DNA from: Acidobacteriota bacterium
Lineage (GTDB): Bacteria; Acidobacteriota; Terriglobia; UBA7540
Direction of reading: 5' to 3'
Length of the DNA stretch: 52,770 nt
NCBI GenBank assembly: GCA_003225365.1
Contig: QHZN01000234.1
Span: forward strand, 1 to 52,770
Position 1 is the stretch's first letter. Each line of letters opens with the position of its first letter. Shown here in pieces: positions 34,048 through 43,600 of this stretch. The notes beneath the pieces were generated by a model. That model searched no databases and was not told the origin of the DNA. It saw nothing but the letters and a program-made list of their open reading frames with translations. The position numbers and the translations under genes were made by a program.

Positions 34048-35036
34048 GCCGGGAGAAACTCCGCCAATTGGGAATTGATTTGCCCCTTTTTCCCACCACC
34101 TCCGTGGGAAGTTTCCCGAAGCCTGATTACTTGATGAAGGCGCGCGCCGATTACGCGAAAGAGCTTATCTCGCGCGAGAACTTGGAAGCTGCAGAACGGC
34201 GCGCCACCGAGTTCTGGATCAAGACTCAAGACGAGCTCGGCGTGGACGTGCTCGTGGACGGGGAGATGTACCGCGGCGACATGGTCGCGTACTTTGCCGA
34301 GCATATGGACGGATTCGAAGAGGGCGGCCTGGTGCGATCTTACGGCAACCGCTACTACCACAAGCCCATCATCGTGGGCGAAATCCGGTGGAAGAAACCG
34401 ATTACAGCGGAGTGGTGGAAATATACCCAGAGTTTGACGAAGCGGCCGGTGAAAGGCATGCTGACCGGTCCTTACACCGTGATGGACTGGTCGTTCAACG
34501 AATACTATCCCGACCGCAGGGCTGTGTGCCTGGCGCTGGCAAAGGAGATCCGCAAGGAAGTCGCCGCCTTGATTCAGGCGGGCGCCAAAATCATCCAGAT
34601 TGACGAACCTGCGAGTTCTGTCCGGCCGGAGGAGTTGCCGCTCATCGTGGATTCCATGCGCGTAGTGACCGAAGGCCAGCCCGCTTACTTCATCAGCCAC
34701 CTTTGCTACGGGGCCTTTGAAACAATCTACCCCGGGATGTTGGACTTGGCCGTGGATAATCTGGATCTCGAAATGTCTAATAGCGGCCTGGATATGCTCG
34801 CGCTTTTCAAAAAGCACCGCTACACGAAGGACATCAGCTTCGGTGTCGTAGACGTTCACTCTCACGTGGTGGAAAAAGAATCTGTGGTCGCCGAACGCCT
34901 GCGCAAAGCGCTCGAGGTGATCCCGAAGGGCGCACTCTGGGTAGACCCCGATTGTGGTTTGAAAACGCGAACCGTGGAGGAAGCCGTCGAGAAAATGAAG
35001 ACGCTGGTGGCCGCGGCGCGAGCCCTGCGAAACTGA
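34044..35036 (+). CDS. MetE-like methionine synthase, catalytic subunit
   Basis: A 330-aa catalytic barrel with the zinc ligands of MetE: SHLCYGAF (His-x-Cys), DLEMSNS (Glu) and WVDPDCGLKTR (Cys). PTTSVGSFPK, VKGMLTGPYTVMDWSF and IIQIDEPA complete the family pattern. It transfers a methyl group to homocysteine; the donor may be methyltetrahydrofolate, as in classical MetE, or a corrinoid, as in core MetE proteins. Coupled by ATGA to a zinc-less paralogue, it makes up a split version of the 750-aa enzyme. A C-terminal VDVHSHVVE motif is also conserved. Confidence 0.9.
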   Translation: MSREKLRQLGIDLPLFPTTSVGSFPKPDYLMKARADYAKELISRENLEAAERRATEFWIKTQDELGVDVLVDGEMYRGDMVAYFAEHMDGFEEGGLVRSYGNRYYHKPIIVGEIRWKKPITAEWWKYTQSLTKRPVKGMLTGPYTVMDWSFNEYYPDRRAVCLALAKEIRKEVAALIQAGAKIIQIDEPASSVRPEELPLIVDSMRVVTEGQPAYFISHLCYGAFETIYPGMLDLAVDNLDLEMSNSGLDMLALFKKHRYTKDISFGVVDVHSHVVEKESVVAERLRKALEVIPKGALWVDPDCGLKTRTVEEAVEKMKTLVAAARALRN

Positions 35037-35078
35037 TCGCCGGGCTGCCGCAATCCTTGCCGCTCATTTCCCTGCTCC

Positions 35079-36287
35079 ATGCCCAACCGCCTAAGGGTTC
35101 CCCGCCCCTCTCTCAATCCAGAGCAACGGAGAATCCTCACCGCCCTTGCCAGCGCCGTGGGCATGAGGATGCTGGGGCTCTTCCTGGTCCTGCCGGTCTT
35201 TACGCTTTACGGGCTGCAATTCACCTCTTCACGGTTTTGGGTGGGCTTTGCGTTCGGCTGTTATGGCCTCGCCATGGCCGCTGCCGAAATGCCGCTTGGC
35301 CGGCTGTCGGACCGGATCGGGCGGCGGAAGGTATTGATCCTGGGTATGTCGCTTTTCAGCCTGGGGTCTTTGATGTGCGCGATTCCACCTTGGCTCCCGC
35401 CTCGCATTCAAATCGGCGAATTGATCCTCGGGCGATTGGTCCAGGGCTCTGGGGCAATCACGGCCACAGCTTTTGCCGCCGTATCGGACACGATCGAGCG
35501 GGATCGCCGCTCGACCGCCATGGCCATTCTGGGCATCCCTATCGGAGCTTCGTTCATCCTGGGCGTGATCGCAGGGCCTCTCATCTCCGCGCGCTTTGGG
35601 GGTGTGTCGTCTCTGTTCTGGCTCACAGGCATTTTGGGACTCGCAACGGTTGGGCTGCTGGCCCGCTTCCTGCCGGATGCGGCACGTCAGGCTGCGGTAC
35701 CCGCTTCCCTCCGTGCAGCTTTGGGCCGCAGGAACTTGTTGAAGCTCAACTTGGGCGGCTTTTTTATGAACTCCTTCATGACGGCGTTCTGGTTCAATTT
35801 TCCGCTCATCGCCTCGGGGCGCTATCACCTTCAACTTTCCCAGTACCACTCGATCCTGCTCCCCATGCTCCTGATCAGCGCGGTGACGATGTTCGCATTC
35901 TCCTCCGGCGCCGACCGCGGCCTGGGTAGGCCACTCAGCGCTGCCGCGTTCCTGATCCTGCTCGCAAGCGCGGTGCTGCTCTTCAGGCCTGCCGCGGCGG
36001 GCTTGGATCCGACCCACCTGCGGGCGTTCCTGGTTGCCGGAACGCTTTTTCTAATCGGCTTTACAGGCCTTGAGCCGGTCCTCCCGAGCCAGGTCAGCAA
36101 GTCAGTTCCCGAGAACGCTTACGGGACGGCGCTCGGATCATTCCACACCTTCCAATACCTGGGGAGCTTTTCGGGCAGTGCGATAGCCGGCCTGTTTGCA
36201 GGGTTACCCGCCACCTATATGATGGCGTACCTGATTGCGGCGTCTTCGTTGGGTTTCCTATTAATGGTTTCAATCCCTAGGACCTGA
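35079..36287 (+). CDS. Major facilitator superfamily transporter
   Basis: A 402-aa inner-membrane carrier with 12 predicted helices. The loop 2-3 signature reads MPLGRLSDRIGRRKVLILG, the MFS motif A, and LGRLVQGSGAITATAFAAVSD matches helix 4. It resembles the YajR/drug-efflux group, but lacks a visible C-terminal extension. No substrate can be named. It follows the metE pair by about 40 nt and may share its transcript. Confidence 0.88.
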   Translation: MPNRLRVPRPSLNPEQRRILTALASAVGMRMLGLFLVLPVFTLYGLQFTSSRFWVGFAFGCYGLAMAAAEMPLGRLSDRIGRRKVLILGMSLFSLGSLMCAIPPWLPPRIQIGELILGRLVQGSGAITATAFAAVSDTIERDRRSTAMAILGIPIGASFILGVIAGPLISARFGGVSSLFWLTGILGLATVGLLARFLPDAARQAAVPASLRAALGRRNLLKLNLGGFFMNSFMTAFWFNFPLIASGRYHLQLSQYHSILLPMLLISAVTMFAFSSGADRGLGRPLSAAAFLILLASAVLLFRPAAAGLDPTHLRAFLVAGTLFLIGFTGLEPVLPSQVSKSVPENAYGTALGSFHTFQYLGSFSGSAIAGLFAGLPATYMMAYLIAASSLGFLLMVSIPRT

Positions 36288-36359
36288 ATCGCGACCCTGA
36301 CCCGGTGCCATGCGGCGTCCCCTGACTGGCGAACCCCTCCGGGTTTCCAAGTCGCCCCA

Positions 36360-36397
36360 AAAACAAAACGGGCAGCGGGGTCTTTCCCCGCCGCCCG
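36360..36397 (-). terminator. Rho-independent terminator
   Basis: On the minus strand GGGCGGCGGGG and CCCCGCTGCCC form an 11-bp stem with one mismatch around AAAGA, followed directly by GTTTTGTTTTT. It sits about 30 nt after the stop of the FecR-like gene and should end that transcript. Confidence 0.8.
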
Positions 36398-36428
36398 CTC
36401 CTTCAACTCCCGATCTTTGGCGCTCACC

Positions 36429-37223
36429 TTAAGGCGCCGGGCAATTCGGGTTCGAGGGGCTGATCGCCGTGCAAGTCTGGCTCGCCGCTTTCGTAGCGTT
36501 ATTGGCCGCGGTCGTGGCATCGTTCGCAGCGTTCTTAGCGGAGATCCCCACGCCAATCCCTACCCCGCTCGCCGCGAGCCCGCCCAGCTCCAGCCCGTTG
36601 CTTAGTGTCCAGGTGTGTTCCGCCACCGCGCCCGCACCCCCCGCTCCACCCGCTTGCGGCGATCTGGCCGTCAGCGGGATCGACATCGTTTGCCCTTTCT
36701 TCACCTCCACCACCCGCTTCTTCCCTTCCGCCACCCGCAGCATCCCTTCTTTCGCCGTCACCACGACCGAGCCGTTCAGCATCGCCACGTCTCCCTCGGT
36801 CGGATACGGCTTCCCCGGCTCGATTACCAACTCCCCAACCTTCACCCGCATCGCCGTCCCCGCTTCCGGGTGATAGATCGAAACGTTCCCTTCGCTCAGC
36901 GTCACCGTCACCGCATCCGCCTCGCGCAGAAAATTGGCCGTCGTCTGTCGCCCAAACACCATCCGGCTCCCAGCGTCCAGCGCAATCACGGCTGCTCCGT
37001 CCTTCACTTGCAGACTGTCGCCGCTAAACAGCGTCGTGTTCGGCTCCAGCGCCCGGCCACCCATAGTCGTGTTCAAGCTCCCCGCCACGGAACCCACTAC
37101 CGCCGAGCCCGCCAGCACAGGGAGTACGCCCAGGCCGACCAGCAGGACGGAAGTTCCAAATAGGGACAGTTCCCAGCCTGAAACCAAGAACTTAGCCTGC
37201 TCGGGAGGTTCCTTCCCGGGCAT
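36429..37223 (-). CDS. FecR-like membrane-anchored protein
   Basis: A 264-aa protein: a short cytosolic lead, one hydrophobic helix (LFGTSVLLVGLGVLPVLAGS), then a FecR-type beta domain with ALEPNTTLFSGDSLQVKDGA, MVFGRQTTANFL and VTLSEGNVSIYH. A Gly/Ala-rich segment leads to a second hydrophobic stretch (LGGLAASGVGIGVGI) and a short Asn/Ala-rich tail with two Cys. FecR domains normally sense or bind extracytoplasmic signals, but no sigma factor gene is adjacent. Function unknown. A terminator follows. Confidence 0.7.
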   Translation of the reverse strand: MPGKEPPEQAKFLVSGWELSLFGTSVLLVGLGVLPVLAGSAVVGSVAGSLNTTMGGRALEPNTTLFSGDSLQVKDGAAVIALDAGSRMVFGRQTTANFLREADAVTVTLSEGNVSIYHPEAGTAMRVKVGELVIEPGKPYPTEGDVAMLNGSVVVTAKEGMLRVAEGKKRVVEVKKGQTMSIPLTARSPQAGGAGGAGAVAEHTWTLSNGLELGGLAASGVGIGVGISAKNAANDATTAANNATKAASQTCTAISPSNPNCPAP

Positions 37224-37310
37224 TCCCGAGCGAATCTCACCCCTGAAATGAGTTTCTTACAACCCGTTGAGATGGGGCGAGCCAGCAAGAAGAGTTTCAA
37301 AACGCCCCGA

Positions 37311-38246
37311 TCATCCATTGTCGTGTTTTGCGCGGATCCATTCGGCCGCACGGCGGATCCCTTCCTGAAGCCTGACGGCCGGCTTCCAGTCAAGGTGCGA
37401 TGCGGCCTTCCCGATACCCAAGACGATATGGTCCACTTCCCCGGGGCGCTTGGGAGCATATTTGGGCTCGATTCCTGGAAACCCCAGAGCCTCACGGATC
37501 GCCGCGAAGATCTCGTAGTCGCTCGTGGGATTCCCGGAGGCAATATTAAAGATTTCACCCTCGCCTTTCGAGAGCGCGGCCCAGTTGGCCCGGACCACAT
37601 CGGAGACTTCGATGTAATCGCGCGTTTTGGTCCCGTCCCCGTAGATCGTCGGTGTGACGCCGCCGAGCATCTGCTCCGAAAAGATGGCGACCACTCCGGC
37701 TTCCCCTTTCGAGCTCTGTCGCGGCCCATAGACATTACCGTAGCGAAGCACGACAAAAGGGAGCCCGTAGAGTTTCCTCATCGTCCAAAGGTAAAGCTCG
37801 AACGTGTGTTTGCTCACACCGTAAGGGGCCAGGGGCCGCACCGGAGTCTCTTCGCCCGCGGGAAGCGTTTCCGGTTCGCCGTAAATCGCGCCGCCCGTCG
37901 AAGCGTAAATAAATCGGCGGACTTTCGAGGCCAGTGCCAGCTCCACTAAATTAAGCGACCCCAGAATATTCGACGAAGCGTCACAGACCGGATCCTTCAC
38001 CGAAAGGCGAACATCAATCTGGGCTGCGTGATGGTTGACCAAGTCCGGCTTCTCTTTGCGGAAGATTTCCTCGAGTGCCGCGCGATCACGTATATCTGCT
38101 TGGTAGAAGGGTGCCCCGGCTCTGAGATTTCGTTTCGACCCGCGCGACAGATCGTCCACAACCACTACTTCCAGGCCTTGAGCGCGATAGCCGTCGGCGA
38201 CATGCGATCCTATGAATCCCGCTCCGCCCGTCACTAGAACTTTCAT
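37311..38246 (-). CDS. NAD-dependent sugar epimerase/dehydratase (GalE-like)
   Basis: A 311-aa extended SDR enzyme. MKVLVTGGAGFIGSHVADGY is the NAD-binding GxxGxxG, DDLSRGSKRN the adenine-ribose loop, NHHAAQIDVRLSV the substrate-side strand, and catalytic Ser/Tyr-Lys lie in IYASTGGAIYG and YGVSKHTFELYL. RYGNVYGPRQ and YIEVSDVVRA are typical of UDP-glucose 4-epimerases. The exact sugar nucleotide is not determinable. There is no surrounding polysaccharide locus; it lies 87 nt upstream of the FecR-like gene. Confidence 0.88.
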   Translation of the reverse strand: MKVLVTGGAGFIGSHVADGYRAQGLEVVVVDDLSRGSKRNLRAGAPFYQADIRDRAALEEIFRKEKPDLVNHHAAQIDVRLSVKDPVCDASSNILGSLNLVELALASKVRRFIYASTGGAIYGEPETLPAGEETPVRPLAPYGVSKHTFELYLWTMRKLYGLPFVVLRYGNVYGPRQSSKGEAGVVAIFSEQMLGGVTPTIYGDGTKTRDYIEVSDVVRANWAALSKGEGEIFNIASGNPTSDYEIFAAIREALGFPGIEPKYAPKRPGEVDHIVLGIGKAASHLDWKPAVRLQEGIRRAAEWIRAKHDNG

Positions 38247-38512
38247 AATCCTTCCCTTTTTACACTTTCCGGGATTGCCTCAGCAGATAAACTTCTTGAT
38301 TTGCGAAAAGGATGGGAAGTCAGAGCAGCCGCTCGGCGGTACTTCGCCCGAGTAGAGACGCCCAGGAAGGCCGTCTCGGTGAGACGCTCCACCCATACAT
38401 CTCTGCGGCCGGCAATCGTGCCTCAAGTAATATACCTGGGACTCGCCCGGGGCCGCTGTTATCATTGGCAGCCGGACGAGGCATCGAAAACATCGAAGTA
38501 AAGGGAGACGCC

Positions 38513-38896
38513 ATGAATTTCCGCAAAGCGTCGGGGGCGTTCGTGGCCGCCGGGCTAGTTTTTGCCATCTCCGCGAGCGCCCCCGCGGCAGGCGAGGAAC
38601 AGACAGTCGAAGGCTACGTGCTCGACTCTGCCTGCGCGTTCGTCAAGAACCTCAAGAAGCCCGTCAGCCGAGGGTGCGCGGTCGCCTGCGCGCAGGCAGG
38701 TTCGGCGCTGGTCATCCTCGCCGACGACGGAACGATTTACTGGCCCATCAGCGGCACCGTTCCGGCTCGAGGGCAAAACGCGCGCTTGATGAAATACGCG
38801 GGCGCGCGAGTCATGGCTAATGGCAAGGTGCTGGAGCGAGGCGGCTCGCGCGCCATCCTCATCGAAAAAATCGAGCCAATGCCGGAAAAGAAGTAG
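38513..38896 (+). CDS. Small exported cysteine-containing protein
   Basis: A 127-aa protein with a signal peptide (AFVAAGLVFAISASAPAAG) and a mature domain TVEGYVLDSACAFVKNLKKP with four Cys in two pairs (DSACAF and RGCAVACAQ), probably disulfide-bonded. SALVILADDGTIYWPISG and GARVMANGKVLERGGSRAI look like an OB-type beta fold. The unnamed family is, from memory, common in Acidobacteriota. AAGGGAG precedes ATG 38513. Confidence 0.75.
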   Translation: MNFRKASGAFVAAGLVFAISASAPAAGEEQTVEGYVLDSACAFVKNLKKPVSRGCAVACAQAGSALVILADDGTIYWPISGTVPARGQNARLMKYAGARVMANGKVLERGGSRAILIEKIEPMPEKK

Positions 38897-38916
38897 ACTC
38901 GCGCCGGCTGCTCTGC

Positions 38917-39108
38917 TCATTCGCCTCTCATGCGCGGAATGGGAATCGGAGCGCGGTACTCCCAGTCGGCCGTGGGGCCGGCTTTGTAGCGGAAGAGCTT
39001 GCAGAGTCCGCAAACCTCGGCCACCGCGTACGGGCTCTGCGTAGGCGTCCACTCGTGTACGCAGGCGCCCGCCAAGGGCTTCTCGGATTGCGACTCGTTT
39101 TCAATCAT
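38917..39108 (-). CDS. Small probable zinc-binding protein
   Basis: A 63-aa protein with GACVHEW and VCGLCKLFRY, which form a Cys-x-His ... Cys-x-x-Cys pattern able to bind one zinc, and a C-terminal YRAPIPIPRMRGE. It lies 43 nt downstream of the GH27 gene on the same strand. The composition looks real, but no function can be given. Confidence 0.5.
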   Translation of the reverse strand: MIENESQSEKPLAGACVHEWTPTQSPYAVAEVCGLCKLFRYKAGPTADWEYRAPIPIPRMRGE

Positions 39109-39151
39109 GTGGCTTCACGTCCGACTCCTGGGGCGTAGCAGGCGACCGGCG

Positions 39152-40315
39152 TCACTTCACCTTGATCAGCACCACTCCGTGCTTCGGGACCTTCGCGGAA
39201 AAGCTTCCGGTGAATGTCCCCAGGGCCTTCCGCGCCCAAAGGTCTCGCACGCTCGCGCTCTCAGGAGCTCCCGCGGCGCTGAAGTCGAGTTTGATTTCTT
39301 CGGCGTCCTCGCCGCGGTTGAACAGGCCCACGGCTATCGCGCCGTCCGTGAGCGGTTTCGTCCAAATCTCATACGGCCCTTCCTCCCAGACTCGGTGGCC
39401 TTGAACGCCTCGCGGGTCCTGGTCCACGGCAATGACTTCAGGATTCGTTAGGATGGCGAGCGTTTCCTCGGACATCTTCGAGAGGTCGTTTCCGGCGAGG
39501 AGCGGCGCGGCCAGCAGGCACCACAGGCTCATGTGGGTCTGGTACTCGTCGTGGCTCATCTTGCCGTTTCCCACTTCAAGCATGTCCGGGTCGTTCCAGT
39601 GGCCCGGCGCGGCATATTTTTCAAGGCCGTTCTGCTCGAAGCCGATGTCGGACATGCGGTCCCAACTGTCATTGATGTCCTCGGTGGTGCGCCAGAGGTT
39701 GCCGCCGACGGAAGCTCCCCAGGTCCAGACCGACTCCAGGCCGTACTGGCAAAGGCTCAAGACGATGGGCCGGCCGGTGCGGTGAAGCGCTTCGGCCATT
39801 TTTCGATAGACGGCCTGCATTTCGTCGGGCTTGTAGACGCGGTCCGCGCTGCACCAGTCGTATTTCAAAAAGTCGACGCCCCAGGCGGCATACTGGCGGG
39901 CGTCGTCGTCCTCGTGAGTGTAGCTGCCCTCATGCTTCGCGCAGGTCTTCGGACCGGGCGAAGAATAGATGCCGAATTTCAGGCCCTTGCTGTGAATGTA
40001 TTCGCCGAGCGCCTTCATATCCGGGAACTTTTGGTTCGGCTGAATCATCCCGTGCTCGTCGCGCTTTCCCTGCCAGCAGTCGTCCACGTTGACGTAAATG
40101 TAGCCGGCGTCTTTCATCCCGTTCGAGACGATGGCGTCGGCCGCGGCGCGCACATCGCCGTCCGTCACCTTGCAGGCAAAATGGTTCCAACTGTTCCACC
40201 CCATGGGCGGCGTCGCGGCTAGCGTCGGTTCCTGCGCAAGGCCGATTCCGGCAGCCGCCGTCGCCACGAGCAACCACAGCATGGCCCGCACCAGCCACCG
40301 AAGAGTCGAGTTCAT
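39152..40315 (-). CDS. Secreted alpha-galactosidase, GH27 family
   Basis: A 387-aa exported glycosidase (signal MLWLLVATAAAGIGLAQ). The family hallmarks are complete: TPPMGWNSWNHF, VNVDDCWQGKRD, GIYSSPGPKTC, the nucleophile region FLKYDWCSAD (Asp), GNLWRTTEDI and the acid/base region APGHWNDPDMLE. A C-terminal beta domain (about 300-387) follows. It removes terminal alpha-linked galactose from plant oligosaccharides or galactomannans. Confidence 0.93.
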   Translation of the reverse strand: MNSTLRWLVRAMLWLLVATAAAGIGLAQEPTLAATPPMGWNSWNHFACKVTDGDVRAAADAIVSNGMKDAGYIYVNVDDCWQGKRDEHGMIQPNQKFPDMKALGEYIHSKGLKFGIYSSPGPKTCAKHEGSYTHEDDDARQYAAWGVDFLKYDWCSADRVYKPDEMQAVYRKMAEALHRTGRPIVLSLCQYGLESVWTWGASVGGNLWRTTEDINDSWDRMSDIGFEQNGLEKYAAPGHWNDPDMLEVGNGKMSHDEYQTHMSLWCLLAAPLLAGNDLSKMSEETLAILTNPEVIAVDQDPRGVQGHRVWEEGPYEIWTKPLTDGAIAVGLFNRGEDAEEIKLDFSAAGAPESASVRDLWARKALGTFTGSFSAKVPKHGVVLIKVK

Positions 40316-40359
40316 AGCACCTCCTTCAACGCTGGCCCCAAGAGCTTAGAGCTTGTAGA

Positions 40360-40385
40360 CACGGTCCCGCGCCTGCGGGACCGTG
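40360..40385. repeat. Strong 11-bp hairpin between GH27 and lhr
   Basis: CACGGTCCCGC and GCGGGACCGTG pair perfectly around GCCT. No T-run follows on either strand, so it is not a classical terminator. It shares the 16-bp core TCCCGCGCCTGCGGGA with 49636-49651. The rest of the 293-bp gap holds no recognisable gene. Confidence 0.55.
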
Positions 40386-40608
40386 GTTTCGTCCGATGGA
40401 GAGAAGCCCACAGAACAGAAACCATGAGGTGGCTGCCTGTTGCGTCGCCGAATCGCCGCTTGCGACGCGCCCTCCCTTACAACTCCGAGGCTGGCGCAGG
40501 CCCAGGTTCCGTGGGGTCTGCAACCTTTCCAATACATGCCGTGGTAGGGGTGGGTTTCCCCTTCGACATGGCTCAGGGCGGTGAACCTGTCAAACCGGAA
40601 AACCGCCC

Positions 40609-43600
40609 CTACATCGCCGCCGCAGAAAACGCCGGGGCAACCGCCACGCCGTCGCGGAAGGCGACCGTTCTGCCCGAATTCGCAGGCACGCGTTCGCCCG
40701 GGACAACGATGCCCACCAGGTTCATCGGGTCTGCAGCACAGACGACAATTGTTTCTCCCGTCGGCCCGGCGCGTCGGCAAGCACGCAATGAGTCCACGGC
40801 CACCGGCAAGGCGAATTGCTCGCCGAGGAAGCCATCCACAAAGCGTCCGCCGCGCACTTCGCCGCGGTCTTCGAGCCGCCGGAAGACGGTCCATAATGCC
40901 CGCCAGGTGACGGGAAACGATTCGCGCGCCAAAAGCTCGCGGAAGACCACGCCGTAGCGGGCGAGCAGCGCTCGCGCCATAGATTCAACGGCCTGCTGTG
41001 AGTCCCCAGGCTTGATCTCGGCCGCCGGCAGCAACAGCGCCCAACGGCCGGTCGAGTGCCGAGGCCGGCACTCGCGGCCGCGTCCTTGGCCCGCGCGGCG
41101 CTTGGGATCAATCAAAGCGCGCAGATTGTCGAAGCCGTCCGCAGTCACCACGCCCGCCGACACGAGTTCCCAGAGTGCCGTTTCGATCTCGGATTTTAAG
41201 CGCCCCGTGCCGCGTGCGAGGTCCGCGAAAAACGACGCCCCATGCGAGCGCAGAAACTCGAGCACCTCCGCGGCGGCTGGGCTGATGCGCGGCGAGAAGT
41301 CCGCCGGAATGGCGCGACCGTCAGCCGAGAACCAATCGGCCTCCTCGCGAATGAAGAACGCCAAAGGCGAAACACTGGTCGGAACTACGCGGCGTCCCGA
41401 AGAAAGTTCGCCATTCGTCTCGCCCAACATGGCGGGATGAGGCGAAAACCGCCCCCAGCCGACGCTTCCAGCCAGGCACAATCGGTCAAGGACCTCCGGG
41501 TCGTAGCCCGCAATTCTCCGCGCCAGAATTTCCCGCTCCCAAGCGTTCGCCGGGGCTTCGAACCCCTGGAGTTGGCGCAGGGCTTCGAGCACACCGCGTT
41601 CACCGCGCAACTCGGTTCCCGGCGCGAGGTGTTGCCAGCGCAAGAGCCAGCGCATAAACTCGGCGGGCGTGACAGGCTCGATTTCCTTGCGCAGCACCCC
41701 CAGCGTCAGCCGGTGGATGCGCGCGAGCAGACGGCGATCGCACCACTCCGTACCGCGCCGCGTGAACTCGCCGCGCAGGACCGACCCTTCGGCTTCCAGG
41801 CGCGACAACGCTTCCACGATTTCCGATTCCGGCAGGTGAAGAGTCTTGGCGAGCGCCGGGGCGGTCACAGGACCGAGATGTCCGACCCACCCTTGGACAA
41901 GCAGCCGGACCGCATCTTCGCGAGAGGACGGAGCCGAAGACTTGCCTGTGCCGGCAGCCGTCGCCAATGAAGTGGCGGGCTGGTTGAGGAACTCAGCTCG
42001 AGGGTAAGCGCCGAGAAAGGCGCTCGCCTGGACCGCGCTGACCCAGAAATTTTCGCCGTCCCACGCCGCCCTCGTGGCGCGGCCATCGGCCACCAGGCGC
42101 TCGAAGAACTCACGCCACACAGACGCGGCGGGATCGAGCGCAAGCGGCCGGAAGCTTTCCGGCAGAGCGACGAGCGTCTGCAAGGCGTCATCCAGCTCGT
42201 CGGCGTCGCGTACGTCCGGCCAGGCGCTTTCCTGGACTTCGGCGATGGCCGCCGGGTCGAGTTTCCCTATCTCTCCCAATACCGACTCGGGCAAGGTGCG
42301 CCGCAGCGAAACTGCCCGGGCGCGCCGCTCCTCGAGCGGAGCATCGTCGAGGTATGCGTAAGGATTGGCGTTCAGTATCTCGTGTGAAAAAGCAGAAGGC
42401 GCAGGCGTGTCCACCGCCAGGGCGCGGATCTCCCCGCTCCCCAGCGCCCTGAGCACCCGCTCCAGCCCTTCCAAGTCCATCGCTTCGGTCAACACGTCTT
42501 TCATAACCTCGCGGATCAGCGGATGGGCGGGAATCTGAATGTCTCCCTGAATGTTTTCCTGGCAAGCGACGACGTCGGGGAAAACCGAGGCGAGTAGATC
42601 GTCGGAAAGGATCCGCTGCACCGGAAGGGGAATTTTGTTTCCACCGCGGAAGCGCAGCAAGGCCAAAGCGCGAGTCGCATCCCACCGCCAGCGCGTCGCA
42701 AATATGGGCGAGGCCAGCGCCGCCTGTTCGAGCACCGGCTTCACCGTCTCGGGGGTCAAGAAATGAAAGACCTCGGCGAGCGGGAAACTGTGCTGCTCGC
42801 CGAGCGAGATGTTCAACCCGTTTTCGGTGGCTGCGGCCTGCAGCTCGAAATTAAACGAGCGGCAGAAGCGCTTGCGCAGCGCCAACCCCCAGGCGCGGTT
42901 GATGCGGCCGCCGAACGGCGCGTGAATCACCAGTTGCATCCCCCCGCCTTCGTCGAAGAACCGCTCGGCGACGACGGTCTTCTCGCTGGGCACTGCGCCG
43001 AGGACTTTGCTCCCTTCGACAATGTATTCGGCCAATTGTTCGGCGCTGGAGTCATTGAGCGCGCATTCCTGCTTCAGCCAGGCGACGGCTTTGGGTATAT
43101 CCGTGGCGCCGGCGGTCAGGGCGTCCACTTTTTCGCGCAGGTCCGAAACTTGGCGCGAAAGCTCATCCGTGCGAGCGGGCGCTTCGCCGCGCCAGAACGG
43201 GACGTTCGGCGCCGCGCCATGCGCGTCTTCGACGAGCAGCCGCCCTCGCGCGCTCTCGACCCGCCGGATGCGCCACGACGTGCTGCCCAGCAGCATGATG
43301 TCGCCGGCGAGACTCTCGACGGCGAAGTCTTCGTCCACGGTGCCGACCGGCGTGCCTTGCGGCTCGGCGACCACCGAATAGAGCGCCGTCTCAGGGATTG
43401 CGCCGCCATTCATAATCGCCGCCAAGCGGGCGCCGCGGCGACCGCGCAAACGGCCGTTGATCCGGTCGCGGTAGAGCCACACGCCGTAACGCCCACGTCG
43501 CGCCGAGATGCCTTCGGAAAGCATTCCTACCAGCTCGTCGAATTCGGTCCGCGAAAGGTTCGAGTGAGGATAGGCCCTGCGGACAAGCGCAAATAGCTCG

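Noticed and set aside
40360-40385. Rho-independent terminator for GH27 or lhr
   Set aside because: The hairpin is strong, but no T-run follows on either strand, and it lies upstream of both gene starts' 3' logic (after the lhr end, before the GH27 start), so only lhr could use it.
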